Source: Alphaproteobacteria bacterium (GTDB taxonomy: Bacteria; Pseudomonadota; Alphaproteobacteria; Micropepsales; Micropepsaceae). Taken from it: DNA of 64,000 bases. The position numbers and the translations under genes are program-made. This document shows positions 44,851 through 54,397 of the stretch, piece after piece. Every line of letters begins with the position of its first letter. The stretch's first letter is position 1. Location of the stretch: the NCBI GenBank assembly GCA_947474645.1, contig CANJJD010000003.1, forward strand, positions 62,001 to 126,000. The letters run 5' to 3'. A model generated the notes under the pieces. The model was given only the letters and a program-made list of their open reading frames with translations, had not been told where the DNA came from and searched no databases.

Positions 44851-44879
44851 GTTCAGGCGTTCTCGTTACGCACCTGAAC
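44851..44879 (+). promoter_or_regulatory. Hairpin in the rpoH 5' region
   Basis: GTTCAGG (44851-44857) and CCTGAAC (44873-44879) form a perfect 7-bp stem with a 15-base loop, 27 bases before the rpoH start and upstream of its GAAGGGGGA ribosome-binding site. rpoH is often controlled by mRNA structure in proteobacteria, but this stem alone does not sequester the ribosome-binding site. The role is unproven. Confidence 0.35.
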
Positions 44880-44905
44880 TTCAGCCCGGTCTTGAAGGGG
44901 GAATT

Positions 44906-45793
44906 ATGAGTGGTCGTGGCCTTCCCGCCCTGTCGGGCGAAGCCGGTCTTTCGCGGTATCTCACCGAGATCCGCAAGTTTCCGCTTCTGACGCCGGAAGA
45001 CGAATACATGTTCGCCAAGCGCTGGAAGGAACATGAAGACCCCGAGGCCGCGCGGCGCCTGGTCACCTCCCATCTGCGCCTGGTCGCCAAGATCGCCATG
45101 GGCTATCGCGGCTACGGCCTGCCGGTGTCCGAAATCGTCTCCGAAGGCAATGTCGGGTTGATGCAGGCGGTCAAGCGTTTCGAGCCCGATCGCGGCTTCC
45201 GTCTCGCCACCTATGCGATGTGGTGGATCCGCGCCTCGATCCAGGAATATGTGCTGCGCTCCTGGTCGATGGTGAAGATGGGCACCACCGCGGCGCAGAA
45301 GAAGCTGTTCTTCAACCTGCGCAAGGCCAAGAACAATATCGGCGCCATCGAAGAGGGCGATCTCACGCCCGAGCATGTCGCCACCTTGTCGGACCAGCTT
45401 GGTGTCACGCCCACCGAGGTGACGGACATGAACCGCCGCCTGTCGGGCGGCGACGCCTCGCTGAACGCGCCGCTGCGCGCCGATGGCGAAAGCGAATGGC
45501 AGGACTGGCTGGCCGACGATACCATCGACCAGGAAACCCGCCTGGCCGAGCGCGAGGAGATGGGCAACCGCCATGAGCTCTTGACCGGCGCCATGAAGGA
45601 CCTGACCGACCGCGAGCGCGACATCATCCAGGCCCGCAGGCTGCAGGACGAGCCCGCCACCCTGGAGGAGCTGTCGCAGAAATACGGCGTCTCCCGCGAA
45701 CGGGTGCGCCAGATCGAGGTGCGGGCCTTCGAAAAGCTCCAGCGCGGCATGAAGGCGGCGATGAACACGGCGGCCTTGCCCGCGCCTGCATAG
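44906..45793 (+). CDS. rpoH: RNA polymerase heat-shock sigma factor RpoH (sigma-32)
   Basis: RpoH directs transcription of chaperone and protease genes. The 295-residue protein has region 2 with LRLVAKIAMGYRGYGLPVSE and the core and -10 binding segment FRLATYAMWWIRASIQEYVL. The RpoH-specific box is QKKLFFNLRKAK near residue 132, and region 4 has EELSQKYGVSRERVRQIEV. The RpoH box separates it from RpoD and RpoS. The ATG is preceded by a strong GAAGGGGGA. Confidence 0.95.
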   Translation: MSGRGLPALSGEAGLSRYLTEIRKFPLLTPEDEYMFAKRWKEHEDPEAARRLVTSHLRLVAKIAMGYRGYGLPVSEIVSEGNVGLMQAVKRFEPDRGFRLATYAMWWIRASIQEYVLRSWSMVKMGTTAAQKKLFFNLRKAKNNIGAIEEGDLTPEHVATLSDQLGVTPTEVTDMNRRLSGGDASLNAPLRADGESEWQDWLADDTIDQETRLAEREEMGNRHELLTGAMKDLTDRERDIIQARRLQDEPATLEELSQKYGVSRERVRQIEVRAFEKLQRGMKAAMNTAALPAPA

Positions 45794-45864
45794 CAGCTTC
45801 CCGCAGGCGCCACTTTCCAGCGTAGCCAGATGCGATAGGCTTTTCGCCTGATGAGGGGAAAGCC

Positions 45865-46677
45865 ATGAAGCTGAAGATCTGGCAGGTGGACGCGTTCGCC
45901 AGCAAAGCGCTGGAAGGCAATCCCGCGGCCATCGTGCCGCTGGACGCCTGGCTGTCCGACGAGCTGATGCAGCGCATCGCCGGGGAGAACAATGTCTCCG
46001 AAACCGCCTTTTTCGTGCGCACTGCGCCCAGTGCCTATGACCTGCGCTGGTTCACGCCCACGGCCGAGATAGATTTGTGCGGCCACGCCACCCTGGCCAG
46101 CGGCCATGTCGTGTCCCACATTCTGGAGCCCGATGTTCAAACGGTGCGCTTCCAGACGCGCTCGGGCGAGTTGACCGTCACGCGGCAACCGGACGGGACC
46201 GGGCGTATGTCGCTGCCGGCCGATCCTGTGGTCCCCTATGACGGCCCGTCCGATGCGGCAGACAGGATCGGCGCGGCGTTGGGCGTGATTGCGCCCCATA
46301 CGCTGCTGAAAGGACAGAAGTTCATGGCGGTGTGGGACGATGCCGCCATCATTCGCGGCCTGGCCGGGCCCGGCGATCTTGCGCCGGTGCTGGAATCGCT
46401 GGGTCTCTGGAGCGTGATCGTCACGGCGCCCGGCGATCAGGATTATGACTTCGTCTCGCGCTTCTTTTCCATCGGCTATGGCATACCCGAGGATCCCGTC
46501 ACCGGCTCAGCGCATTGCGCCCTGACGCCCTGGTGGGCGAAGCGGCTGGGAAAGAAGGCTTTGAAGGCCCGCCAGGTCAGCCCGCGCGGCGGCGATCTTG
46601 TCTGCACCGACGATGGCGCTCGCACCATCATTCACGGCACTTGCGCGCTGTACCTGACCGGCGAAATTGAGATTTGA
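45865..46677 (+). CDS. PhzF family isomerase-like protein
   Basis: This 270-residue protein has the diaminopimelate-epimerase-like fold of PhzF. The opening IWQVDAFASKALEGNPAAIV is characteristic, with the catalytic-type glutamate in NNVSETAFFV, then IDLCGHATLASGHVV and the C-terminal GSAHCALTPWWAKRLGKK. Without phenazine genes nearby it is probably a general isomerase of unknown substrate. A GAGGGGAAA ribosome-binding site precedes the ATG. The structured element copy B follows the stop by three bases. Confidence 0.86.
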   Translation: MKLKIWQVDAFASKALEGNPAAIVPLDAWLSDELMQRIAGENNVSETAFFVRTAPSAYDLRWFTPTAEIDLCGHATLASGHVVSHILEPDVQTVRFQTRSGELTVTRQPDGTGRMSLPADPVVPYDGPSDAADRIGAALGVIAPHTLLKGQKFMAVWDDAAIIRGLAGPGDLAPVLESLGLWSVIVTAPGDQDYDFVSRFFSIGYGIPEDPVTGSAHCALTPWWAKRLGKKALKARQVSPRGGDLVCTDDGARTIIHGTCALYLTGEIEI

Positions 46678-46680
46678 CCT

Positions 46681-46786
46681 TCAGCGCCAGGGATTTTGTG
46701 GCGTGAGCAGGAGCGCTGAGCGACGCGTACACTTGAGTACGCGAGCGATAGCGCGACGAACTCACGACGCAAAAGAACGGCGCTGA
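46681..46786. repeat. Structured palindromic element, copy B (106 bp)
   Basis: Outer stem TCAGCGCC (46681-46688) with GGCGCTGA (46779-46786). Second stem TTTTGTGGCGTGAG (46694-46707) with CTCACGACGCAAAA (46761-46774), with the wobble and mismatch at the same positions as in copy A. Centre CGCGTAC-ACTTGA-GTACGCG (46724-46743). The left-hand block TGAGCAGGAGCG is shared with copy A. It exactly fills the gap between the convergent phzF-like and DUF3775 genes. Confidence 0.8.
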
Positions 46787-47314
46787 TTACTGCCGGGCCG
46801 GCTTGTCTTGCATATTGCCCAGCGGTTCGTTCTCGCCGTCGACACCTTCGGTCCGGTCGGCATCATCCACAATGCCTTCATCGAACATGGCGAGCCCATC
46901 TTCCAGGTAATCGCCCAGCAGCGGCAGGCCCAGCAGATATTCCGCCGTGCGGCGGGAATGTTCGCTGCGCGCGGTGGTGACCGCGTCCTTCCATTCGTCC
47001 AGGCCATAGGTGCCACGACCCAACCAGGCCAGCGCCACCAGCCGCATACGCTCATCCTCGTTCAGCGAACGGATGGCGCCCAGCAATTCCTCACGCACCG
47101 GATCGTCCGCCTTGTTGATCAGCACATCGGTCTGGCCGTCATCGGCGGCGTTGGAGCCGGTATCCGGATCGCTGTCTTCTTCCTTCACGTCATATTCGCG
47201 CGCCTTCATGATGATGAAGGCGATTCTATCCAGCGGCAGGTTGAGCGCGGGCTGGGTCTTGCGCGGCTGGGCAGCATTGTCCTGGGTGAGCGAAGCCATG
47301 GAAGTTCCTGACAT
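46787..47314 (-). CDS. DUF3775 family protein
   Basis: This 175-residue protein matches the uncharacterised alphaproteobacterial DUF3775 family: LPLDRIAFIIMKAREYDVKE, DPDTGSNAADDG, LNEDERMRLVALAWLGRGTY and TAEYLLGLPLLGDYLEDGL. It is acidic and has no signal or membrane segment. An ATG at 47299 would remove five residues. It is divergent from serC, whose promoter and leader lie in the 155-base gap. Confidence 0.82.
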   Translation of the reverse strand: MSGTSMASLTQDNAAQPRKTQPALNLPLDRIAFIIMKAREYDVKEEDSDPDTGSNAADDGQTDVLINKADDPVREELLGAIRSLNEDERMRLVALAWLGRGTYGLDEWKDAVTTARSEHSRRTAEYLLGLPLLGDYLEDGLAMFDEGIVDDADRTEGVDGENEPLGNMQDKPARQ

Positions 47315-47383
47315 TTTCTTGCTTTACCAGAACGCATCAACAGCCCGCCCTGTTCCCTTGCGCCGTCTTTGCGAATCTTTGCG

Positions 47384-47412
47384 TTGACGGGGGCGCCCCT
47401 CGCGCCTATATC
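47384..47412 (+). promoter_or_regulatory. serC promoter
   Basis: TTGACG (47384-47389) and TATATC (47407-47412) are separated by exactly 17 bases. The predicted transcription start, about 47419, falls directly before the first hairpin of the serC leader, which supports both calls. Confidence 0.72.
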
Positions 47413-47418
47413 GGCGGC

Positions 47419-47469
47419 GGGCCACACCTCCCCAACGAGGTGCTATCATTCTGGAAGGAATGAACCGCG
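47419..47469 (+). ncRNA. serC leader (structured 5' UTR)
   Basis: The leader contains a first hairpin CACCTC-CCCAAC-GAGGTG (47425-47442). A second hairpin TCATTC-TGGAAG-GAATGA (47446-47463) has a loop and 3' arm holding the serC ribosome-binding site GGAAGGA. A serC leader motif upstream of serC-serA operons in alphaproteobacteria, with its last stem over the ribosome-binding site, is described in RNA family collections, and this sequence fits that description. The regulating signal is not known. Confidence 0.75.
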
Positions 47470-48627
<1,158 letters not shown>

Positions 48628-48646
48628 TACAGCAACGGGAGTTCTC

Positions 48647-49396
48647 ATGCCGTTCATTTCCGAAAACGAACTGGAAAAGGCGCTGGTCAGGGCGGTGAAG
48701 AATCCCGACGCCGCGCCCGACTTCTATCGCCTGCTGCTGGAAAGCAACCTGCTGGTGATGGGCACGGCGCAAGGCCAGGAATATGCGTCCGAGGAATTTT
48801 CCCTCTCCCCCGGCGGCAAGCTGAACCTGGTCACCGCCGTCAAGAACGGCGCTCCATATCTTCCGATCTTCTCCTCCCAGCCGCGCATGCAGGAATTCGT
48901 GGACAAGCAAACCAAGTATCTGACCATCAAAGGCCGCGACCTGCTGGATATCACCCGCGGCGCCCTGGTGATCCTCAACCCGGCTTCCGAGTTCGGCAAG
49001 GAATTGTCGGCGGCCGAGGTGCTGCGGCTGCTGGACGGCCCCGGCGGCGATGTTCCCCATTACAACCTGGAAGAAGCCTATCCCGCCGCGCTGGTGGATG
49101 CCCTGACAGCGGTATTCGAGACGCGCCCCGAAGTCATCGCCGCCTGGATGGTCAAGGTCGGTATCGGCGGCGCCGGGGACCGTCATCCCCTGGTCGGCAT
49201 CGATCTGGATCCGGGCAGCGACACCTGGCCGTCGCTGATTTCGGCCATCGAAGAGGCCGCCCAGGAAAAAGTCCCCGGCATGGTGTTCGACCTGCATCGC
49301 ATGGACCGCGACAATCCGGCGGTCGGCCTGACCGGAGCCTTGCTGAAGGCCAATCCCTTTTATGCGCGTCCCGTCGCCGCCTCGTCCCTCAACTAA
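48647..49396 (+). CDS. SseB family protein between serC and serA
   Basis: The E. coli SseB protein was named for an effect on serine sensitivity. This 249-residue relative has the N-terminal SseB domain (LVTAVKNGAPYLPIFSS, then DLLDITRGALVILNPASEFG) and the C-terminal domain (LVDALTAVFETRPEVIAAW to NPFYARP). No catalytic motif is visible, and it is cytosolic. Its position inside the serine operon supports a role in serine physiology. AGCAACGGGAG precedes the start. Confidence 0.8.
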   Translation: MPFISENELEKALVRAVKNPDAAPDFYRLLLESNLLVMGTAQGQEYASEEFSLSPGGKLNLVTAVKNGAPYLPIFSSQPRMQEFVDKQTKYLTIKGRDLLDITRGALVILNPASEFGKELSAAEVLRLLDGPGGDVPHYNLEEAYPAALVDALTAVFETRPEVIAAWMVKVGIGGAGDRHPLVGIDLDPGSDTWPSLISAIEEAAQEKVPGMVFDLHRMDRDNPAVGLTGALLKANPFYARPVAASSLN

Positions 49397-49408
49397 GGAA
49401 CTACCCCC

Positions 49409-51001
49409 ATGCCCAAGGTCCTGATCGCCGACAAGCTCAGCCCCGCTGCCGTCGCCATCTTCAAGGAGCGCGGCGTGGACGCCGATGTGAAGACCGGCCT
49501 TTCCAAGGAAGAGCTGATCAAGATCGTGGACCAGTATGACGGCATCGCCATCCGTTCGGCCACCAAGCTGACCGCCGATGTGCTGAAGGCCGCCAAGAAG
49601 CTGAAAGTGGTGGGCCGCGCCGGCATCGGCGTGGACAATGTGGACATTCCCGCCGCCACCGCCGCCGGCGTGATCGTGATGAACACCCCTTTCGGCAATT
49701 CCATCACCACCGCCGAACATGCCATCTCGCTGATGCTGGCGCTGGCGCGCGAGCTGCCGGCCGCAAACGCCTCGACCCAGGCCGGCAAGTGGGAGAAGAA
49801 CCGCTTCATGGGCGTGGAGATCACCGGCAAGGTGCTGGGCCTGATCGGCGCCGGCAATATCGGAAGCATCGTGGCGGACCGCGCCAAGGGCCTGAAGATG
49901 CGGGTGGTGGCCTATGATCCCTATCTGTCGCAGGAACGCGCCAACGATCTGGGCATCGAGAAGGTGGAGTTGAACGACCTGCTCGCCCGCGCCGATTTCA
50001 TCACCCTGCACGTGCCGATGACGCCGGAAACCAAGAACATCCTGTCGGCCGATGCCCTGGCCAAGACCAAGAAGGGCGTGCGCATCATCAATTGCGCCCG
50101 CGGCGGACTGGTCGACGAAAATGCCCTGAAGGCGGCGATCGACAATGGCCATGTCGCCGGCGCGGCGCTGGACGTGTTCGAGACCGAACCGGCCAAGGAG
50201 AATATCCTGTTCGGCAACGAGAAGGTCGTGGCCACGCCGCATTTGGGCGCCTCCACCACCGAAGCGCAGGAAAATGTCGCCCTGCAGGTGGCCGAGCAGA
50301 TTTCCGACTACCTGTTGACCGGCGCCATCACCAATGCGCTGAACATGCCGTCCATCTCGGCCAGCGAGGCGCAGAAAGTGAGGCCCTGGATTTCGCTGTC
50401 CGAAAAGCTGGGCTCCTTCGCCGGCCAGCTCACCGGCACCAGCATGACGGGGGTGGAGATCGTCTATGAAGGCACGCCCAGCATGCTTAACACCCGCGCC
50501 TTGACCCAGGCGGCGCTGAACGGCCTGCTCAAGCCCATGCTGTCGGAAGTCAACATGGTCAACGCCCCGGTGATCGCCAAGGAACGCGGCATCCAGGTCA
50601 GCGAGACCCGCCGTGACGCGCAGGGCGTCTATGAAGGCTATATCAAGCTGGTGGTGACCATGAGCGACGGCCAGGGTGGCGTCACCACCCGCCGCGTCGC
50701 CGGCACCGTCTTTTCCGACGGCCGCCCGCGCCTGATCCAGATCAAGGACATCAACCTGGACGCCGAGTTCGCGCCGCACATGTTCTATATCGTGAACGAG
50801 GATAAGCCGGGCTTCATCGGCAAGCTGGGCACCATCCTGGGCGATGCCAAGGTCAATATCGCCAACTTCACCCTTGGCCGCAGCGCCCCGGGCCAGGACG
50901 CCATCGCCCTGATCGAAGTGGACGGGCGGGTGCCGGACGCGGTGGCGGATGCCGTCTCCAAGCTGCCGCAAGTGAAGCACGCCAAAGCACTGGCGTTCTG
51001 A
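49409..51001 (+). CDS. serA: D-3-phosphoglycerate dehydrogenase
   Basis: SerA oxidises 3-phosphoglycerate to start serine synthesis. The 530-residue protein is the long form. It has a substrate/NAD domain with the GIGVDNVDIPAAT helix and LIGAGNIGSIVADRA dinucleotide loop, and the catalytic Arg-Glu-His set around INCARGGLVDE and ATPHLGASTTEAQ. An intervening domain (about residues 320-450) and a C-terminal ACT domain (DKPGFIGKLGTILGDAKVNI) suggest allosteric control. A strong bidirectional terminator follows 20 bases after the stop. Confidence 0.95.
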   Translation: MPKVLIADKLSPAAVAIFKERGVDADVKTGLSKEELIKIVDQYDGIAIRSATKLTADVLKAAKKLKVVGRAGIGVDNVDIPAATAAGVIVMNTPFGNSITTAEHAISLMLALARELPAANASTQAGKWEKNRFMGVEITGKVLGLIGAGNIGSIVADRAKGLKMRVVAYDPYLSQERANDLGIEKVELNDLLARADFITLHVPMTPETKNILSADALAKTKKGVRIINCARGGLVDENALKAAIDNGHVAGAALDVFETEPAKENILFGNEKVVATPHLGASTTEAQENVALQVAEQISDYLLTGAITNALNMPSISASEAQKVRPWISLSEKLGSFAGQLTGTSMTGVEIVYEGTPSMLNTRALTQAALNGLLKPMLSEVNMVNAPVIAKERGIQVSETRRDAQGVYEGYIKLVVTMSDGQGGVTTRRVAGTVFSDGRPRLIQIKDINLDAEFAPHMFYIVNEDKPGFIGKLGTILGDAKVNIANFTLGRSAPGQDAIALIEVDGRVPDAVADAVSKLPQVKHAKALAF

Positions 51002-51020
51002 TCGACCAAGGGCATCAAGG

Positions 51021-51047
51021 AAAAGGCGCCTCGCGGCGCCTTTTTTT
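51021..51047 (+). terminator. Intrinsic terminator of the serC-sseB-serA operon
   Basis: AAAAGGCGCC (51021-51030), loop TCGC, GGCGCC (51035-51040) then seven Ts form a classical terminator. Read on the other strand the same stem is followed by TTTT, so it can also end the convergent YCII-like transcript. Confidence 0.92.
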
Positions 51048-51050
51048 ATG

Positions 51051-51386
51051 TCACGGCAAGGACGGGATCGGCAGGCACTCCATCACCTCGACACTGTCGC
51101 CGGGAAAGATGGAAAAGTGCGGATGGCCCTCGAAAAGTTTCGCGGCCGCCTCGTGGGTCTCTGCTTGCACGATGATATATCCGCTCATGCGATTGCGAAT
51201 ATCGGCGATACCGTCCTTTCCGGTCTTCTTGGTCTTGCCCAAGGGTCCACCGGTAGTCACTACTGACGCGGCATGGTCGTCCATCCATTTGTGCCAGGCC
51301 GCCATGCCCCGCGCTATCGTTGCCGGATCGGGCCGCTCACCGGCCGGATTTTCCTGGCCCATATAAATTCCCAGAAAATTCTTCAT
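51051..51386 (-). CDS. YCII-related (YciI-like) domain protein
   Basis: This 111-residue cytosolic protein has the ferredoxin-like fold expected for YCII-related proteins: MKNFLGIYMGQENPAG at the start, then WHKWMDDHAASVVTTGGPLG, GYIIVQAETHEAAAKLFEGH and the C-terminal VEVMECLPIP. The exact role is unknown; related proteins are small enzymes or accessory domains. It shares the terminator with serA, and its gene lies 11 bases downstream of the chorismate mutase gene. Confidence 0.72.
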   Translation of the reverse strand: MKNFLGIYMGQENPAGERPDPATIARGMAAWHKWMDDHAASVVTTGGPLGKTKKTGKDGIADIRNRMSGYIIVQAETHEAAAKLFEGHPHFSIFPGDSVEVMECLPIPSLP

Positions 51387-51397
51387 CGAGACCTCCG

Positions 51398-51691
51398 TTA
51401 AACAGCCCTGCCGGCCTTGGCGATCGCTTCGTGATGTCGGATCACTTCCTTGACGATGAAGCCAAGGAACTTCTCCGCAAAGTCTGGGTCCAGCTTGGCG
51501 TCTTCGGCCAGGCGGCGCAGGCGCGCGATCTGGGCGCCCTCGCGCGCCGGATCGGCCGGCGGCAGGCTGTGGGTGGCCTTGAACTCGCCCACCGCCTGGG
51601 TGCATTTGAAGCGCTCCGCCAAAAGGTGAATCAGCGCAGCATCGATATTGTCAATGCTGTCTCGCAGGCGCAGCAGTTCGGGGTGGCTCAT
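51398..51691 (-). CDS. Chorismate mutase (AroQ class)
   Basis: This enzyme rearranges chorismate to prephenate for phenylalanine and tyrosine synthesis. The 97-residue all-helical protein has LLRLRDSIDNIDAALIHLLA followed by ERFKCTQAVGEFK, with the AroQ basic residues, and then DPAREGAQIARLRRLAEDA. It is a stand-alone AroQ domain. The ATG at 51691 is used; earlier codons encode an improbable leader. It is divergent from hpnN. Confidence 0.85.
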   Translation of the reverse strand: MSHPELLRLRDSIDNIDAALIHLLAERFKCTQAVGEFKATHSLPPADPAREGAQIARLRRLAEDAKLDPDFAEKFLGFIVKEVIRHHEAIAKAGRAV

Positions 51692-51796
51692 GGCGGGATC
51701 TCCAGTTGCCCATTGTTTAAGCCATGCCGGCCCTGCGGCCAAGACCACAGCAAAACCTGTCTTTTATAGCGGCGCGGAAAATGCTCTAAACCGGCC

Positions 51797-54397
51797 ATGA
51801 CAATCGTGGAGCGCATTGTCGCTTTTTGCTGCCGCTGGCCCTGGGCCGTGATCGCCGGATGCCTGCTGCTGGCGGGCGGTACGGCCTGGTACACCTACGA
51901 CAATTTCGCCATGAACACCGACAGCGAGCAGCTGATCGATGCCAAGGTGGGCTGGCGCATGCGCCAGGCGCGCTTCGACGCCGCTTTCCCGCAGCAGAGC
52001 AACCTGACCTTGGTGGTGATTGACGGCAAGACGCCGGAGCTGGCGGAATCCGCCGCCGCGCGGCTGACCGAAAAGCTGGTTGCCAACAAAACCCTGTTCA
52101 ACCATGTCCACCGCCCCGATGGCGCCTTCTTCAACCAGAACGGCCTTCTGTTCCTGTCGTTGAAGGAAGTGCAGGACACCACCCAGCAGATGATCAGGGC
52201 CCAGCCCTTCCTGGGCGGCCTCGCCGCCGATCCGAGCCTGCGCGGGATCATGACCAACCTGAACACGGTGCTGCTGGGTGTCGGCGCCGGCCAGGCCAAG
52301 CTGGCGGACATTGACGGCGCCATGGTGCGCTTCGCCGATGTGCTCGAGGCCGCCAGCCACGGCAAGACCGAATTCCTCTCCTGGCGCGCGCTGATCACCG
52401 GCGCCGCGCCCCGGCCGGAGGAAATCCGCCGCTTCATCGAGGTCAAGCCGCGGCTGGACTTCAATGCGCTGGAACCGGGCAAGGAAGCCAATGACCGCAT
52501 CCGCGCCGACGCCCGCGCGCTGGGCATTGCCCCTGAACATGGCGTGCAGGTGCGCCTGACCGGACCGGTGCCGCTGTCGGACGAGGAATTCGCCACCCTG
52601 ACCGACCGCGCCGGCCTGATGGTGGGCGCCATGATGGGCGGGGTGCTTCTGACCCTGTGGCTGGCGCTGCGCAGCTTCAAGATCATCTTCGCCATCCTGG
52701 TCACTCTGTTCGTCGGCCTGGCCATCACCATGGGCGTGGGGCTGAAGGCGGTGGGCGTGTTCAACATCATCTCCATCGCCTTCATCGCGCTGTTTGTCGG
52801 ACTGGGGGTGGATTTCGGCATCCAGTTCTCGGTGCGCTATCGCAGCGAACGGCACCGTGACGAAAACCTGATGCGCGCGCTGGCCGCCACCGGGCGCGGG
52901 GTGGGCATTCCCCTGGCGCTGGCCGCCGCCGCCACCGCCGCGGGCTTCTTTTCCTTCCTGCCCACCACCTATACGGGCGTGGCAGAGCTCGGAAAGGTCG
53001 CCGGCATCGGCATGATCGTGGCGTTCCTTTTGTCCATCACCATGCTGCCCGCCATGCTGATGCTGCTCAATCCCCCCGGCGAGGACGAGGATGTCGGCTT
53101 CAAGAGCCTGGCGCCGCTGGACGACTTTATGACAAAGCATCGCCGCAACGTGCTGCGCATCGCGGCGGGCGCCGGCATCGTCTCGCTGGGATTGATGGCC
53201 TTTGTGCGCTTCAATTCCAATCCGCTGGATCTTCGCAGCCCCGAGGTGGAATCGGTGTCCACCCTGCTGGACCTGATGAAGAATCCCATGACATCGCCCA
53301 ACACCATCGATGTGCAGGCCTTGTCTTCGCGTGACGCCGATTCCGTCGCCGCCCGCATCCGCCAGGAACCGCTGGTGGGCCAGACCCTGACCATCTCCAG
53401 CTTCGTGCCCGAGCAGCAGGCGCAAAAGCTGGCGCTGATCGCCGACGCCAACAACCTGCTGGACGCCACCCTCAATCCCTTCGAAGTCCTGCCCGCGCCC
53501 GGCGAGGCCGACGAGATCGCCGCCTTCAAAAGCACGGCGGAAAAGCTGCGCGCCGCCGCCGGCAATGGACAGGACAAGCCGGCGCGCGATGCCCGCCGCT
53601 TGGCCGATGCGCTGGACGCAGGTGTGAAAGCCGGCAAGCCCGCCATCGCCCGCGCGCGCGAGGCAATGGTGCCGGGCCTCAAGACCATGCTGGGCCAGGT
53701 GTCGGATTCGCTGAAGGCAGCCCCCGTCAGCCTGGAGACCATGCCCGCCGATTTTCGCGCCGGCTGGGTCGCCACCGACGGCACCGCCCGCATCCAGGTC
53801 TTCCCCAAGAATACCAGCGACGATCCCGCCGCATTGTCGGCCTTTTCCGATCAGGTGCTGAGCGTGGCGCCGCAGGCCACCGGCGCGCCCATCTCGATCC
53901 GCGAATCCGGCAAGACCATCGTGGGGGCCTTTGCCGAAGCGGGCGTGCTGTCCTTCATCGTCATCATCGTGCTTCTGGTGCTGGTGCTGCGCAGCGTCCA
54001 TGACGTGCTGATGACCCTGGCGCCGCTGGTGCTGTCGGGCCTGCTGACGCTGGCGACCTGCGTGGTGCTGGATTTGCCGCTGAACTTCGCCAATGTCATC
54101 GCCCTGCCGCTGCTGCTCGGCATCGGCGTGGCGTTCAACATCTATTTCGTGGTCGCCTGGCGTCACGGCCAGCGCTGCCTCCTGGCGTCCAGCCTCACAC
54201 GGGCGGTGATCTTCTCCGCCGCCACCACCGCGTCAGGCTTCGGCACCCTGTGGCTCAGCATTCATCCGGGCACCGCCAGCATGGGCGAGTTGCTGATGAT
54301 TTCGCTGGGCTGGGTGCTGGCGACGACCCTGTTCCTGTCGCCCGCCCTGCTGGGCGCGCCGGAGCACTCGCTCCAGCTCAACGATCCCGAAGTCTAG
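51797..54397 (+). CDS. hpnN: Hopanoid transporter HpnN (RND/MMPL superfamily)
   Basis: HpnN moves hopanoids from the inner to the outer membrane in Rhodopseudomonas. This 866-residue protein has the RND layout: a first helix at residues 13-32, a long periplasmic loop (about 33-270), a helix bundle (about 275-430), a second periplasmic loop and a final bundle (about 710-850). The start RWPWAVIAGCLLLAGGTAWY and NTDSEQLIDAKVGWR are typical of HpnN. Its stop codon shares the palindrome CTAG (54394-54397) with convergent hpnM. Confidence 0.88.
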   Translation: MTIVERIVAFCCRWPWAVIAGCLLLAGGTAWYTYDNFAMNTDSEQLIDAKVGWRMRQARFDAAFPQQSNLTLVVIDGKTPELAESAAARLTEKLVANKTLFNHVHRPDGAFFNQNGLLFLSLKEVQDTTQQMIRAQPFLGGLAADPSLRGIMTNLNTVLLGVGAGQAKLADIDGAMVRFADVLEAASHGKTEFLSWRALITGAAPRPEEIRRFIEVKPRLDFNALEPGKEANDRIRADARALGIAPEHGVQVRLTGPVPLSDEEFATLTDRAGLMVGAMMGGVLLTLWLALRSFKIIFAILVTLFVGLAITMGVGLKAVGVFNIISIAFIALFVGLGVDFGIQFSVRYRSERHRDENLMRALAATGRGVGIPLALAAAATAAGFFSFLPTTYTGVAELGKVAGIGMIVAFLLSITMLPAMLMLLNPPGEDEDVGFKSLAPLDDFMTKHRRNVLRIAAGAGIVSLGLMAFVRFNSNPLDLRSPEVESVSTLLDLMKNPMTSPNTIDVQALSSRDADSVAARIRQEPLVGQTLTISSFVPEQQAQKLALIADANNLLDATLNPFEVLPAPGEADEIAAFKSTAEKLRAAAGNGQDKPARDARRLADALDAGVKAGKPAIARAREAMVPGLKTMLGQVSDSLKAAPVSLETMPADFRAGWVATDGTARIQVFPKNTSDDPAALSAFSDQVLSVAPQATGAPISIRESGKTIVGAFAEAGVLSFIVIIVLLVLVLRSVHDVLMTLAPLVLSGLLTLATCVVLDLPLNFANVIALPLLLGIGVAFNIYFVVAWRHGQRCLLASSLTRAVIFSAATTASGFGTLWLSIHPGTASMGELLMISLGWVLATTLFLSPALLGAPEHSLQLNDPEV

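Noticed and set aside
45865-46677. Phenazine biosynthesis cluster
   Set aside because: Only a PhzF-fold protein is present; no other phz genes are nearby and the family is widespread outside phenazine producers.
51764-54166. Open frame of 800 codons on the minus strand
   Set aside because: It is a shadow of hpnN, with low-complexity Gln/His/Gly/Arg-rich translation.
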